A stretch of DNA of 64,000 bases from JAIQFF01 sp963788505 (GCA_963788505.1 CAWBGY010000007.1:1-64000), one strand, 5' to 3'. Shown: positions 47,981 through 58,179, counted from the stretch's first letter. The notes: a model not told the origin generated them from the letters alone. Numbers and translations are program-made.

Positions 47981-49185
47981 CGACGGTTCCCATGCGCAAC
48001 CTCGACCTGATGACACCGCCGGTGGTGAAAACCATCCAGCAGCGCTCGCTGATCATCGGCCTGGTCTTTAGTGTTTTCGCGGGCCTGGGCGCATGGCTTC
48101 GTCCCGACGAATTCTTTCGCGCTTACCTGCTGGCCTTCATGGCGTGGCTGGGCGTGACCCTGGGATCGATGGCCATCCTCATGCTCCGCCACCTGACCAA
48201 AGGCGCGTGGGGAATGGTGATCCGCAGGATTCTGGGAGCGGCCATGCGCTGTGTGCCGCTGATGGTGGCGTTGTTTATCCCGCTGCTGTTTGGCATACAC
48301 CGGCTATACATCTGGGCCCGGCCGCTGGATGGCATTGCGGACAAGCATCTGCGCGAGCACCTGCAGGACATCACCAGGACCTACCTTACGGTCAATGGAT
48401 TTATCTTTCGCGCCGCAATTTATTTTGCCATCTGGTGGGTGCTGTCATTCCTCCTGACCAAATGGTCGGCGGAGCAGGACCATCCGCCGATGCGGGACAA
48501 CAGTGCCCGCTTCAAGGCGCTCAGCGGACCGGGCCTGATCCTCTACGGCTTTACCATCACGTTCGCAGCCATCGATTGGATCATGTCCATCGATCCCAGT
48601 TGGATTTCCACCATTTATGGCCTCTCGTTCCTGATCGGGCAGGTGCTATCGGCGCTTTGCTTCGCCGTGGTGGTGGAGCGGATCCTGTTCCGCTACAAGC
48701 CCATGTCGGAATTGCTCAAGCCGGAGCAGGTGCACGATCATGGAAAATTCATGCTGGCCTTCATCATGGTGTGGGCCTACTTCGCGTTCTCGCAGTGGCT
48801 GATCATCTGGGCGGGAAATTTGCCCGAGGAAATTACCTGGTACATGCGGCGACTGAATGGCGGCTGGGGATATGTGGGCCTGTTCCTGGTCCTGTTCCAT
48901 TTCGCGGTGCCGTTCGTGTTTTTGATTTCGCGCCCGTTCAAACGTGATATCACGCGCCTGGTCTGGCTGGCGGGGTGGCTGTTGCTGATGCGTTATGTTG
49001 ACCTGTTCTGGGTCATCGAGCCTAGCTTCTCCCAGACTTTCAACGTTACCTGGCTGGATGTGGTGGTTCCGATTGCGATGGGAGGCCTGTGGCTGGCGTA
49101 CTTCTTCCGCAATCTGAGCGCGATGCCCCTGGTCCCGGCGTACGACGTCTATGCCGTGGAAGTTCTCGAAGCGGCACATGAGTAA
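47977..49185 (+). CDS. actF: Alternative Complex III subunit ActF, NrfD-like paralog of ActC
   Basis: 402 aa with about ten helices, for example FSVFAGLGAWLRPDEFFRAYLLAFMAWLGVTLGSMAILML. The segment YGFTITFAAIDWIMSIDPSWISTIYGLSFLIGQ is the typical signature of the second NrfD-like subunit. It completes the membrane domain of Alternative Complex III, probably involved in quinol binding or proton handling. Its ATG overlaps the actE stop by four bases. Confidence 0.95.
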   Translation: MTTVPMRNLDLMTPPVVKTIQQRSLIIGLVFSVFAGLGAWLRPDEFFRAYLLAFMAWLGVTLGSMAILMLRHLTKGAWGMVIRRILGAAMRCVPLMVALFIPLLFGIHRLYIWARPLDGIADKHLREHLQDITRTYLTVNGFIFRAAIYFAIWWVLSFLLTKWSAEQDHPPMRDNSARFKALSGPGLILYGFTITFAAIDWIMSIDPSWISTIYGLSFLIGQVLSALCFAVVVERILFRYKPMSELLKPEQVHDHGKFMLAFIMVWAYFAFSQWLIIWAGNLPEEITWYMRRLNGGWGYVGLFLVLFHFAVPFVFLISRPFKRDITRLVWLAGWLLLMRYVDLFWVIEPSFSQTFNVTWLDVVVPIAMGGLWLAYFFRNLSAMPLVPAYDVYAVEVLEAAHE

Positions 49186-49191
49186 TTAAGA

Positions 49192-49767
49192 ATGAGTGAC
49201 GACAACCACATCGACGGGCCAGACCGGGAACCAGGATTTGAACGCGAAGACCTCGCGGCCAAGCCCATCGTTCTATTCCTGCTCGCGCTGACCGTCGCCT
49301 GCCTGCTGGTGGCGCTCGTTCTGAAAGGGATGTACAGCTATCTGGACGCACGCGAGAACCGCCATCAGCCCGCGCTCAGTCCGCTGGCGCAGCAGACCAC
49401 GGCAGACACGCGCACGGTTACGCCGGCCGACATCGCGAAATTTCCCCAGCCCCGGCTGGAAACCAACGAACCGATGGAGATTAACGAGTTCCGCTTGCAG
49501 GAAGAGAACACGTTGCACAGCTACGGTTGGGTAGACCAGCAAGCCGGAGTGGTGCGGATTCCCATCGACCGGGCCATGGAACTGCTGGCGCAGCGCGGAC
49601 TCCCCACCCGGCCGCAGGCCGGAGAGGTTCCGCCATCAGACGTGAATGTCGCGCAGAGAAGCGGCGCGGCGGTCCGATACCAGCCGCCTACCCGCGAAGC
49701 ACAAGTAGCGGAAAGGATTTTTGAATTGCAGCGCCATGAAAGGATAAGCAGTGTCAGGCAGAACTAA
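49192..49767 (+). CDS. Single-TM protein of the act-cox operon, unknown function
   Basis: 191 aa. A cytoplasmic acidic N-terminus (MSDDNHIDGPDREPGF), one helix (AKPIVLFLLALTVACLLVALVLKGMYSYLD) and a long outer domain containing DIAKFPQPRLETNEPMEINEFRLQEENTLHSYGWVDQQAGVVRIPIDRAMELLAQRGLP. The HSYGWVD...VRIPIDRAMELLAQRGLP block recurs in small genes of act-cox operons. No cofactor motif. It may be an accessory or assembly subunit linking the two complexes. It overlaps the SCO gene by 17 bases. Confidence 0.85.
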   Translation: MSDDNHIDGPDREPGFEREDLAAKPIVLFLLALTVACLLVALVLKGMYSYLDARENRHQPALSPLAQQTTADTRTVTPADIAKFPQPRLETNEPMEINEFRLQEENTLHSYGWVDQQAGVVRIPIDRAMELLAQRGLPTRPQAGEVPPSDVNVAQRSGAAVRYQPPTREAQVAERIFELQRHERISSVRQN

Positions 49768-50611
49768 CAACTCGAAAGGAATTCTGACGACCGTATTCAC
49801 CATGCTCTTGCTGTCCGCGCTGTCCTTCGGCCAAGGCATGACCCAGGGCACCATGTCGCCGCCCGCGAATATCCGTCCGCCGGGACTGAAGCACGTCGGC
49901 ATCGAGCAGCATCTGGACGAACAGATTCCCCCGGACCTCACTTTCCGCGACGAAAACGGCAAGCCGGTTCGCCTGGGCGATTACTTCGGCAAGAAGCCGA
50001 TGATCCTCAACCTGGTTTATTACAACTGCCCCATGCTCTGTAACGAAGTCCTCAGCGGCCTCGAAAGCGCGTTGCGCGTCCTGAAATTCGACGTGGGCAA
50101 GCAATTCGAGGTCCTGACGGTAAGCTTCGATCCGCGCGAAACGCCGGACATGGCTACAAAGAAGAAGGCCGAATTCCTGAAGCGTTACGGGCGCGCCGGC
50201 GCCGCCGATGGCTGGCACTTCCTGACCGGCCCGCAGGAATCGATTGACGCGCTGACCCAGGCCGCGGGATTCCAATATCAGTACAACCCCAAGACCGGCC
50301 AGTTCGCGCACGCCACTGCCATCATGGTGTTGAAACCGGACGGCAAAATTGCCCAGTACTACTACGGAGTCGAGTACGCGCCCAAGGACTTGCGCCTGGC
50401 GCTGATCCAGGCGTCCCAGAACAAGATCGGCACCCTGGCGGACCAGGTGCTCCTGTACTGCTATCACTATGACCCCACGATCGGGAAGTATGGGCCAGTC
50501 ATCTCGCGCGTCCTGAAGCTTTCCGGACTGGCAACCATATTGTTCCTGGGTATTTTCATGGCCGTCCTGATCCGTTTGGGATCAGGAAACAATCGGCCCG
50601 CGGCAAGATGA
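49751..50611 (+). CDS. SCO1/SenC-family copper chaperone
   Basis: 286 aa with a signal peptide (TTVFTMLLLSALSFGQ), a thioredoxin-fold domain and a C-terminal membrane helix (LSGLATILFLGIFMAVLIRL). The copper-binding Cys pair is YYNCPMLCNEV (CxxxC) and the distal His lies in GQFAHATAIMVL. SCO proteins deliver copper to, or reduce the CuA site of, oxidase subunit II, encoded immediately downstream. This Cys-Cys-His set is intact. Confidence 0.94.
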   Translation: MSGRTNNSKGILTTVFTMLLLSALSFGQGMTQGTMSPPANIRPPGLKHVGIEQHLDEQIPPDLTFRDENGKPVRLGDYFGKKPMILNLVYYNCPMLCNEVLSGLESALRVLKFDVGKQFEVLTVSFDPRETPDMATKKKAEFLKRYGRAGAADGWHFLTGPQESIDALTQAAGFQYQYNPKTGQFAHATAIMVLKPDGKIAQYYYGVEYAPKDLRLALIQASQNKIGTLADQVLLYCYHYDPTIGKYGPVISRVLKLSGLATILFLGIFMAVLIRLGSGNNRPAAR

Positions 50612-50669
50612 TGGCAAGGCTAAGAAAAATGAAGACCATCGACCAACGACCAGCGGCGAACGACTAGCT

Positions 50670-51668
50670 ATGTTCGATACCTTTCCACTTTGGCCCGCAC
50701 GAGCCTCGACGACAGCCGGGAGCGTAGACGCGCTCTTTGTCTTCCTGGTCATTTTGTCGACGATGGTAAGCGTGGCCATTTTCATCGCGATCATCGTGTT
50801 CGCCATTCGCTATCGCCGCCGCCCAGGAGTGAAGGCCGAACAGATTGAAGGTTCGACTGCGCTGGAACTGACCTGGTCGGTGATTCCGCTCTGTATTTTC
50901 GTCGTGATCTTCGTGTGGGGCGCGGTGATCTACTTCAAGGAGCGCACGCCGCCGCGGGGAGCGACCGAGGTCTACGTCGTGGCCAAGCAGTGGATGTGGA
51001 AGCTGCAGCACGAAGAAGGGCCGCGCGAAATCAACCAACTGCACGTGCCGGTGGGCCGCGATGTCAAACTCATCCTGACCTCACAGGACGTGATCCACAG
51101 CTTTTACGTTCCCGCCTTCCGCATCAAGCAGGATGTCCTGCCCGGCCGCTACACCACGGCATGGTTCCGTCCCACTAAGGCGGGGATTTATCATCTCTTC
51201 TGCGCCGAGTATTGCGGCTCGCAGCACTCCGGAATGATTGGCCAGGTGGTGGTGCTGGAACCGGCGGAGTATGAGGCCTGGCTCAGCGGCGGAGGGGCTT
51301 CCGGATCGATGGCGTCCAATGGGCAGAATATCTTTTTGCAGCTTGGCTGCTCCACCTGTCACCGCTCGGATACGCAGGGCCGCGGCCCCAATCTGGTCGG
51401 ACTGTTTGGCAAGCCCGTGGAGCTGGAAGACGGGCGCGTGGTCACCGCCGACGAAAACTACATTCGGGAATCCATTCTGACGCCGGCCGCGAAAGTTGTC
51501 AGCGGATTCAAACCCATCATGCCGGTTTTCCAGGGACTGGTGAGTGAAGATCAACTCAACGCGCTGGTGGCATACGTTAAATCGTTAAACCCGAGTCCAT
51601 CGGGAGCGGCGGGCGGTCCGACGGTGATTCCGCCGGGCGCGAAACCGCAGGAACCAAAGGTGCAATAG
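50670..51668 (+). CDS. coxB: Cytochrome caa3 oxidase subunit II with fused cytochrome c
   Basis: 332 aa. Two N-terminal helices (VFLVILSTMVSVAIFIAIIVFAI and ELTWSVIPLCIFVVIFVWGAVIYF) precede the CuA cupredoxin domain with HSFYVPAFRIKQD and the binuclear site CAEYCGSQHSGM. A C-terminal monoheme cytochrome c has CSTCH and axial Met in FKPIMPVFQG. The fusion identifies a caa3-type oxidase that takes electrons from Alternative Complex III directly or through a small cytochrome. Confidence 0.96.
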   Translation: MFDTFPLWPARASTTAGSVDALFVFLVILSTMVSVAIFIAIIVFAIRYRRRPGVKAEQIEGSTALELTWSVIPLCIFVVIFVWGAVIYFKERTPPRGATEVYVVAKQWMWKLQHEEGPREINQLHVPVGRDVKLILTSQDVIHSFYVPAFRIKQDVLPGRYTTAWFRPTKAGIYHLFCAEYCGSQHSGMIGQVVVLEPAEYEAWLSGGGASGSMASNGQNIFLQLGCSTCHRSDTQGRGPNLVGLFGKPVELEDGRVVTADENYIRESILTPAAKVVSGFKPIMPVFQGLVSEDQLNALVAYVKSLNPSPSGAAGGPTVIPPGAKPQEPKVQ

Positions 51669-51670
51669 CA

Positions 51671-53305
51671 ATGGCCACGGCAGCGATCACCGCGGAACGC
51701 GAAACTTATCTCAACCAGGAATTTGGCATCAAGTCCTGGCTGCTCACCGTCGATCACAAACGAATCGCGCTGCTCTACCTGCTGTCCATTACTTTTTTCT
51801 TCTTTATCGGAGGGTTTTTTGCCCTGCTGATCCGGCTGGAATTGCTGACTCCGGCGGGCGACCTGGTGCAGGCCGACACTTACAACAAGCTCTTCACCAT
51901 GCACGGCCAGGTGATGATCTTCTTTTTCCTGATTCCCTCCATTCCAGCCGTGCTGGGCAATTTCCTGGTGCCGCTGATGATCGGCGCCAAGGACCTGGCT
52001 TTCCCCCGAATCAACCTGCTGAGCTGGTATCTGTACATCATCGCCGGCGCGTTGATGCTGCACTGCATGCTCACCGGCGGCGTGGACACCGGCTGGACGT
52101 TCTACACGCCCTTCAGCACGGCTTTCAGCAATACCAAGGTCGTCGAGGCCGGGCTTGCCATCTTCGTCGCGGGATTCTCATCCATCCTGACCGGGCTGAA
52201 TTTCGTGGTCACCATCCACCGCATGCGCGCCCCCGGCATGACCTGGAACCGCTTGCCCCTGTTCATCTGGGCACATTACGCCACCAGCATCATCCAGTTG
52301 CTCGGAACGCCGGTCATCGCCGTCACTCTGGTGCTGGTGGTTCTCGAGCGTACGATGCACCTCGGCATCTTCGATCCCACGCGGGGAGGCGATCCACTTC
52401 TGTTTCAGCACTTGTTCTGGTTCTATTCCCATCCCGCGGTGTACATCATGATTCTGCCCGCGATGGGAGTGGTCACCGAGATTGTCCCCTGCTTCTGCCG
52501 CAAACGCGTGTTCGGATACAAGTTCATCGCCATGTCGAGTATCGGAATCGCGGTCCTTGGCTTTCTGGTGTGGGCGCACCACATGTTTGTGGCCGGCATT
52601 TCGCTATATGCCGCGCTTGTCTTCTCTGCCCTCAGCTACCTGGTTGCCGTCCCTTCGGCCATCAAGGTCTTCAACTGGACCGCCACCATGTACAAGGGCT
52701 CGATCACGTTTTCCACCCCGATGCTGTACGCCTTCGGATTTATCGGCCTGTTCACCATGGGCGGGCTGACCGGATTGTTTCTCGCGGCGTTGGGAATTGA
52801 TGTGCACGTGACCGACACCTACTTCGTCATCGCCCACTTCCACTACATCATGGTCGGTGGGGCCGTGATGGGCTACCTGGGTGGCATGCATTTCTGGTGG
52901 CCGAAAATTTCCGGCCGGATGTACCCCGAATCGCTGGGCCGGCTGGCGGCCCTCATCGTGTTCCTCGGATTCAACCTGACTTTTTTCCCCCAGTTCATTC
53001 TGGGATACTTGGGGATGCCGCGCCGCTACTGGCAATATCCTCCGGAGTTCCAGGTGCTGAACGTGCTTTCGACAGCTGGATCCACGATTCTGGCGGTCGG
53101 GTATCTTCTCCCGATGGTCTATTTCCTGTGGTCCATGCGCTACGGAAAGATCGCGCCGGCCAATCCCTGGGGGGCTTCCGGCCTGGAGTGGATGACGTCT
53201 TCGCCGCCGCCAACTCTTAATTTTGACCAGCCCCCGGTCGTCGATTGGGAAGCTTACGATTACGAAAACATTCCCGCTCCCCAGGAGGCCCGCAGTGGCG
53301 GATAG
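51671..53305 (+). CDS. coxA: Cytochrome c oxidase subunit I
   Basis: 544 aa, twelve helices. Heme and CuB ligands are in MHGQVMIFFFLIP (heme a His), WFYSHPAVYIMILPAMGV (CuB His and cross-linked Tyr region), WAHHMFVAG (CuB His pair) and TYFVIAHFHYIMVGGAVMG (heme a3/a His). It reduces oxygen and pumps protons. The HPAVYIMILP segment lacks the Glu of the aa3 D-channel (HPEVY), so it belongs with type A2/caa3-like oxidases that use the YS motif. It is two bases downstream of coxB and overlaps coxC by 11 bases. Confidence 0.96.
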   Translation: MATAAITAERETYLNQEFGIKSWLLTVDHKRIALLYLLSITFFFFIGGFFALLIRLELLTPAGDLVQADTYNKLFTMHGQVMIFFFLIPSIPAVLGNFLVPLMIGAKDLAFPRINLLSWYLYIIAGALMLHCMLTGGVDTGWTFYTPFSTAFSNTKVVEAGLAIFVAGFSSILTGLNFVVTIHRMRAPGMTWNRLPLFIWAHYATSIIQLLGTPVIAVTLVLVVLERTMHLGIFDPTRGGDPLLFQHLFWFYSHPAVYIMILPAMGVVTEIVPCFCRKRVFGYKFIAMSSIGIAVLGFLVWAHHMFVAGISLYAALVFSALSYLVAVPSAIKVFNWTATMYKGSITFSTPMLYAFGFIGLFTMGGLTGLFLAALGIDVHVTDTYFVIAHFHYIMVGGAVMGYLGGMHFWWPKISGRMYPESLGRLAALIVFLGFNLTFFPQFILGYLGMPRRYWQYPPEFQVLNVLSTAGSTILAVGYLLPMVYFLWSMRYGKIAPANPWGASGLEWMTSSPPPTLNFDQPPVVDWEAYDYENIPAPQEARSGG

Positions 53306-53990
53306 TCCAATCGCCGTCGAACCTCACAACCCGGCACTTCGGCACCACTTTGCCGACATGGAACAGCAGCGCGAAGCTTCATCGCTGGGCATGTGGCTGT
53401 TTCTGGGGACCGAGATCATGTTTTTCGGCGGCATGTTCTGCGCCTACCTGATCTACCGCTACTGGTATTTCCCCGACTTCGCCGCCGCCAGCAGTTCGCT
53501 GGACGTCGTTTTAGGAACGGTGAATACTGCCGTGCTTATCTGCAGCAGCTTGACGGTGGTGATGGCGGTGCGCGCCGCGCAGTTGGGCAAGCGTCAGCAG
53601 CAGGTCATCTACCTCGCCCTGACTCTGGTCCTGGGTCTGGCCTTCCTGGGCATTAAAGCGATGGAGTGGACCACCAAGTTCGAGGAGCACCACGTCCCTG
53701 GTCCTACCTTCAATTTCGAGGGCGCCATTCCCGGGCATCCTGGACAGCCGGTGGACCAGCACCACGCGCAACTTTTCTTCTCACTCTACTTTGCCATGAC
53801 CGGTATGCACGCGCTGCATATGATCATCGGAGTCGGGATTTTCACCTATCTGCTCTACCATGCGTGGAAGGGCGCGTACACGCCCGAATATCACACGCCG
53901 CTCGAAAATTCCGGCTTGTACTGGCACTTTGTGGACATTGTCTGGATTTATTTGTTTCCATTGCTCTACCTGATCGACCGCAAGAAGTGA
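53295..53990 (+). CDS. coxC: Cytochrome c oxidase subunit III
   Basis: 231 aa. The GTG start at 53295 is set by AGGAGG (53283-53288) within the end of coxA; the longer open frame upstream is rejected. Helices include EASSLGMWLFLGTEIMFFGGMFCAYLIYRY, VVLGTVNTAVLICSSLTVVMAV and the C-terminal YWHFVDIVWIYLFPLLYLI, where HFVDIVWIYLF is the family signature. A structural subunit supporting the oxidase core. Confidence 0.95.
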   Translation: MADSPIAVEPHNPALRHHFADMEQQREASSLGMWLFLGTEIMFFGGMFCAYLIYRYWYFPDFAAASSSLDVVLGTVNTAVLICSSLTVVMAVRAAQLGKRQQQVIYLALTLVLGLAFLGIKAMEWTTKFEEHHVPGPTFNFEGAIPGHPGQPVDQHHAQLFFSLYFAMTGMHALHMIIGVGIFTYLLYHAWKGAYTPEYHTPLENSGLYWHFVDIVWIYLFPLLYLIDRKK

Positions 53991-53998
53991 GCACTGCC

Positions 53999-54286
53999 AT
54001 GTCTGAACACATCGTCTCCGCGAAAACCAACATCGCAGTCTGGCTGACGCTACTGGTCTTGACCGGCTTGACCGCCGGCATCGCTTTCGTCGACCTGGGG
54101 CCATTCAACACGGTCGTGGCCCTGGTCATCGCAACCACGAAGGCGCTGCTGGTCGTCCTGATCTTCATGCACGTCAAGTACACCAGCGAAAAATTGATCA
54201 AGGTAGTGGTGATCTCCGCGATCTTCTTTCTGCTGTTGCTGCTGGGCTTGAGCTTGGCCGACTACACCACTCGGCTGGTGATGTAA
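53999..54286 (+). CDS. ctaF: Cytochrome c oxidase subunit IV (prokaryotic type)
   Basis: 95 aa with three helices: IAVWLTLLVLTGLTAGIAFV, TVVALVIATTKALLVVLIFMHVKY and VVVISAIFFLLLLLGLSLADY. The ATTKALLVVLIFMHVKYTSE segment is the marker of bacterial oxidase subunit IV. Last gene of the respiratory operon, eight bases after coxC. Confidence 0.93.
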   Translation: MSEHIVSAKTNIAVWLTLLVLTGLTAGIAFVDLGPFNTVVALVIATTKALLVVLIFMHVKYTSEKLIKVVVISAIFFLLLLLGLSLADYTTRLVM

Positions 54287-54293
54287 ACTTGCG

Positions 54294-54299
54294 ATATAC
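54294..54299 (+). promoter_or_regulatory. Possible -10 box before the zinc-ribbon protein
   Basis: TATACT, 42 bases before the start of the next gene and just after the last oxidase gene; no -35 seen. Confidence 0.3.
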
Positions 54300-54340
54300 T
54301 CCTGCCTCGGTCAACAAAACCATGAGCGCGAGGTGCTGCG

Positions 54341-54985
54341 ATGGCGTTCTGTAATTCCTGTGGCGCGACTCTGGATCCCGGAGCAAAATTTTGCAATAAA
54401 TGCGGCACCACTCAACCCGGCGCTGCGTCTGCTCCCGCGGCCCCCGTCTTTACCGGAGCCGCTCCGGCTCCATCTCAGAACAGCAGTGCCCTCAAGATCA
54501 TCCTGATCGTGGTCGGCGTCATTGTGGTTCTCGGCATTCTGGGGATAGGAACCGTCTCCTTCATCGGCTACCGCATCGCCAAGCACAGCCGGATTCACAA
54601 TGAAGACGGGAATGTGCGCGTCGAAACCCCCTTCGGAACCATGAATACTTCCACCGATCCCGAAGATGCCGCACGCAACCTGGGCGTTGATTTATACCCT
54701 GGAGCACGGGTCATCAAGGGCACGACGTCGAATATGACGATGGGTGCGATGCACACCGCCGCGGCCGAGTTTGAGTCTGATGATCCTGTCAACACGGTGG
54801 GTGAGTTTTATAAGTCGAAGCTTCCCAACGCCAGTGCGATCTCCACCGCCGGCGACCACTACTCCATCATCTCCACCGACAAGAAAAACATGATCACCAT
54901 TAATATTGAGCCGAAGGACGGCAAGACCAGAATTCACATCGCCAGAGTCTCCGGCAAGATGATCAACGGTGACTCGGACAACTAA
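54341..54985 (+). CDS. Zinc-ribbon single-TM protein
   Basis: 214 aa. An N-terminal zinc ribbon (MAFCNSCGATLDPGAKFCNKCGTTQ, two CxxC pairs), a Pro/Ala linker, one helix (ALKIILIVVGVIVVLGILGIGTVSFIGY) and an outer domain with NLGVDLYPGARVIKGTTSNMTMGAMHTAAAEFESDDPVNTVGEFYKSKLPNA. The outer part resembles small unknown domains seen in acidobacterial zinc-ribbon proteins. The GAGGTG ribosome site fits. Function unknown; it is probably a separate transcript from the oxidase genes. Confidence 0.8.
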   Translation: MAFCNSCGATLDPGAKFCNKCGTTQPGAASAPAAPVFTGAAPAPSQNSSALKIILIVVGVIVVLGILGIGTVSFIGYRIAKHSRIHNEDGNVRVETPFGTMNTSTDPEDAARNLGVDLYPGARVIKGTTSNMTMGAMHTAAAEFESDDPVNTVGEFYKSKLPNASAISTAGDHYSIISTDKKNMITINIEPKDGKTRIHIARVSGKMINGDSDN

Positions 54986-55011
54986 GCCTTTACGACAGAT
55001 TGGAATTGAAA

Positions 55012-55044
55012 TGGAGGACGGGCGTCCCGCCCGTCCCGTCACGG
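55012..55044. repeat. Half element, TGGAGGACGGGCGTCC family
   Basis: TGGAGGACGGGCGTCCCGCC followed by CGTCCCGTCACGG, in the gap between the zinc-ribbon gene and the FAD/FeS dehydrogenase gene. Same family as 42036, 42174 and 15228. Confidence 0.75.
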
Positions 55045-55096
55045 AAGCCTCTGCATTCAATTGTGGGAGCTTCGACCCCAGGGGAACGACGAAAGA

Positions 55097-58000
55097 ATGT
55101 CCGACAAATACGTAGAAATCGCCAGCGCCGCCCGCAGTTCCGTGGTGGATGCGGCCACGCTGGAAGAGGCCTTACGCAAGAACATCCGCGGCGACGTCCG
55201 TTTCGATGCCAGCAGCCGCGCCCTCTACGCCACCGACGGCTCCAACTATCGCCAGGTCCCCATCGGTGTAGTTCGTCCCCGCGACGCCGACGACGTCATC
55301 GCCGCCGTCTCGCTCGCGCGCGAATATGGCGCTCCGCTATTGTGCCGCGGCGGCGGAACCTCGCTCGCCGGCCAATGCTGCAACGTGGCCCTGGTGCTGG
55401 ATTTCACCCGCTACATGGCCAGCATCCTGGAAATCGATCCGCAACGGCGCACCGCCCGCGTACAGCCTGGAGTGGTTCTCGACCACCTTCGCAATGCGGC
55501 GGAAAAACATCACCTGACTTTCGGGCCGGACCCGGCCACCCACGATCGCTGCACCCTGGGCGGCATGATCGGGAACAACTCCTGCGGCGTCCACTCGGTG
55601 ATGGCGGGAAAGACCGACGACAACATCGAGGCGCTCGAGATCCTCACCTACGACGGCCTGCGGATGAAGGCAGGCACGACCAGCGACGCTGAACTCGAAC
55701 AGATTATTGGCGGAGGCGGTCGCCGGGGAGAAATCTACGCCGGCCTGAAAAGACTGCGCGATCAATATTCGGACCTTGTCCGCCGGCGCTATCCCCAATA
55801 TTCCCCGCCGGGTTTCAGGCTACAACCTGAACTACCTGCTGCCCGAAAATGGATTCAATGTGGCCCGCTCTCTGGTTGGGTCCGAAGGCACCTGTGTCTC
55901 TGTGCTTGAGGCCACCTGCCGTCTGGTGGAAAGCCCGCCGGCACGGGTCCTGCTGGTGATCGCCTATCCTGATATTTTCCAGTGCGCCGACCACGTCCCC
56001 GATGTCATGGCCCACAAACCGATCGGCCTCGAGGGAGTCGATGACTTGTTGGTCGAATACACGCGCCGCAAAGGCATCAACTCCGAAGGATTGGCGTTGT
56101 TGCCTGAAGGCGGCGGATGGCTGCTGGCGGAATTCGGTTCCGATACTATCCCTGCAGCCGAAGCTCAGGCTTCCCGCCTGATGGAAGCGTTGAACCGGAG
56201 CCCGAATCCGCCGCAGATGCGGTTGTTCACCAACCGGGAGCACATCAGGCGGGTGTGGGACGTGCGCGAGTCCAGCCTGGGCGTGGTCTCCTACGTCCCC
56301 GGCGAGGACTTGTCCTGGGAAGGCTGGGAAGACTCGGCCGTGGCCCCGGAAAAGCTCGGCCAATACTTGCGCGACCTGCGCCAGCTGCTGAATAGCTTCG
56401 ACTATCGCGGCCCGCTCTACGGACACTTCGGCCACGGCTGCGTCCATAACCGCATCAACTTCGATCTGCAATCGAAGCCGGGCATTGCCAAGTTTCGGAA
56501 GTTCATGGAGGCGGCCACCGACCTGGTAGTCAGTTGCGGCGGATCGATCTCCGGGGAGCACGGAGACGGCCAGGCGCGAGCAGAACTACTGCCCCGAATG
56601 TTCGGTCCCGAACTGATTACCGCCTTTTGTGAATTCAAAACGCTCTGGGATCCTGCCTGGAAGATGAACCCAGGCAAGGTCGTCGAGCCCTACCGCATGG
56701 ACGAGAGTTTGCGGTTGGGCGCCGACTACAAGCCCTGGGAGCCTGAGACCCACTTCCAGTTTCCCCAGGACGAGGGCAGCCTGGCCCGCGCTACCCTGCG
56801 CTGCGTGGGGGTTGGAAAATGCCGCCGCGACGAAGGCGGCGTCATGTGCCCCAGTTGGCGTGTGACCCACGAGGAGGAGCATTCCACCCGCGGCCGCGCC
56901 CACCTGCTTTGGGAGATGGCCCAGGGCGAGGTGATCCGCGACCGCTGGCGCGACGAGAACGTAAAGCACTCCCTTGATCTGTGCCTCTCCTGCAAAGGCT
57001 GCAAGAGCGACTGCCCGGTGAGCGTGGACCTGGCCACCTACAAGGCCGAGTTTCTCTCTCACTATCACGAAGGACGCCTGCGTCCGCGCAGCGACTACGC
57101 TTTCGCCAACATCGACATCTGGGCCCGGCTCGCCTCCAAGGTGCCGGGGTTAGTGAACCTTGCCACCCAGTTGCCCTTCCTGCGGGATATCGCCAAGCTG
57201 GCGGCGGGCATGCCGCAGCAGCGCAGCATTCCGGCGTTCGCGCCGCAGACCTTTCGTGACTGGTTCGAGCAGCGGCAGCCGCCCAATCCCGAGGCCGCGC
57301 TGGTCATGCTCTGGCCCGACACCTTCAACAACTACTTCCTGCCCGACACCGCCAAGGCTGCGGTAGAGGTCCTGGAGGCCGCCGGGTTTCGTGTGTCCAT
57401 ACCCGAAACCATTCTTTGTTGCGGACGCCCTCTCTACGATTTCGGCATGCTGGATCGGGCCAAGCGTCTGCTGCTCAAGATTTTGGATACCTTATCCCCG
57501 GAAATCGAAGCCGCAATTCCGATCGTCGTTCTGGAGCCCAGTTGCGCCGCCGTGTTCCGTGACGAACTGATCAATCTTTTCCCCGACGACCCCCGCGCCC
57601 AGAAGCTCTCCCGGCAGTCGTTTCTCCTGAGCGAATTTCTGGAGAAGAAGGCCGCCCACTTTCAGCTGCCCAATCTCTCCGCCAAGGCCCTCATCCACGG
57701 TCATTGCCACCACAAGTCGCTCATGGGAATGACCGATGAGGAGTCGGTTCTGCGAAAAATGGGCATCGACTGGAGCGCTCCCGCGCCGGGCTGCTGCGGA
57801 ATGGCCGGGTCGTTCGGATTCGACCACGAAAAGTACGATGTCTCCATGGCCATCGGTGAACTGGAGCTCCTGCCCGCAGTCCGCCAAGCTTCCCCCGAAA
57901 GCCTGATCATCGCTGACGGCTTCAGTTGCCGAGAACAGATCGCCCAAGGCACCGACCGCCAAGCCCTGCACCTGGCGGAAGTAATCGCAACCGCCCTGAA

Positions 58001-58154
58001 AGGGCCCCTCCCGCCCGACAGCCCCTACCCCGAACAGCCGCAGGTCGACAAGAGACAGGCGGAACTGGATCGCTCAATGAAGCGGGCAGGCCTGGCAGCA
58101 GCCGGAGCCGCCGCCGCCGCGGCCGGCCTCTGGTGGCTGAAAAGCCGGATGTAG
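55097..58154 (+). CDS. ydiJ: YdiJ-like FAD and iron-sulfur D-2-hydroxyacid dehydrogenase (one frameshift)
   Basis: The FAD-binding part is PIGVVRPRDADDVIAAVSLAREYGAPLLCRGGGTSLAGQ to TLGGMIGNNSCGVHS. The FAD-oxidase C domain follows (GHFGHGCVHNRINFDL, ISGEHGDGQARAELLPRMFG, MNPGKVV), then a ferredoxin-like part (CLSCKGCKSDCPV) and a C-terminal CCG region (ILCCGRPLYDFG, GHCHHKSLMGM, GCCGMAGSFGFD). One extra C in CCCC at 55793-55796 shifts the frame; removing it gives 1,018 aa, about the length of E. coli YdiJ, a D-2-hydroxyglutarate dehydrogenase. D-lactate or another D-hydroxyacid is also possible. The tail is an Ala-rich hydrophobic segment. The TAG stop begins a dispersed repeat. Confidence 0.9.
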
Positions 58155-58179
58155 GCGCGAGCGTCCCGCTCGTGCTCCA
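58151..58179. repeat. Half element TAGGCGCGAGCG...CGCTCGTGC
   Basis: The hairpin GCGAGCGTCCCGCTCGT begins in the stop codon of the preceding dehydrogenase gene (TAG 58152-58154). The same sequence opens the element at 59556. Confidence 0.75.
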
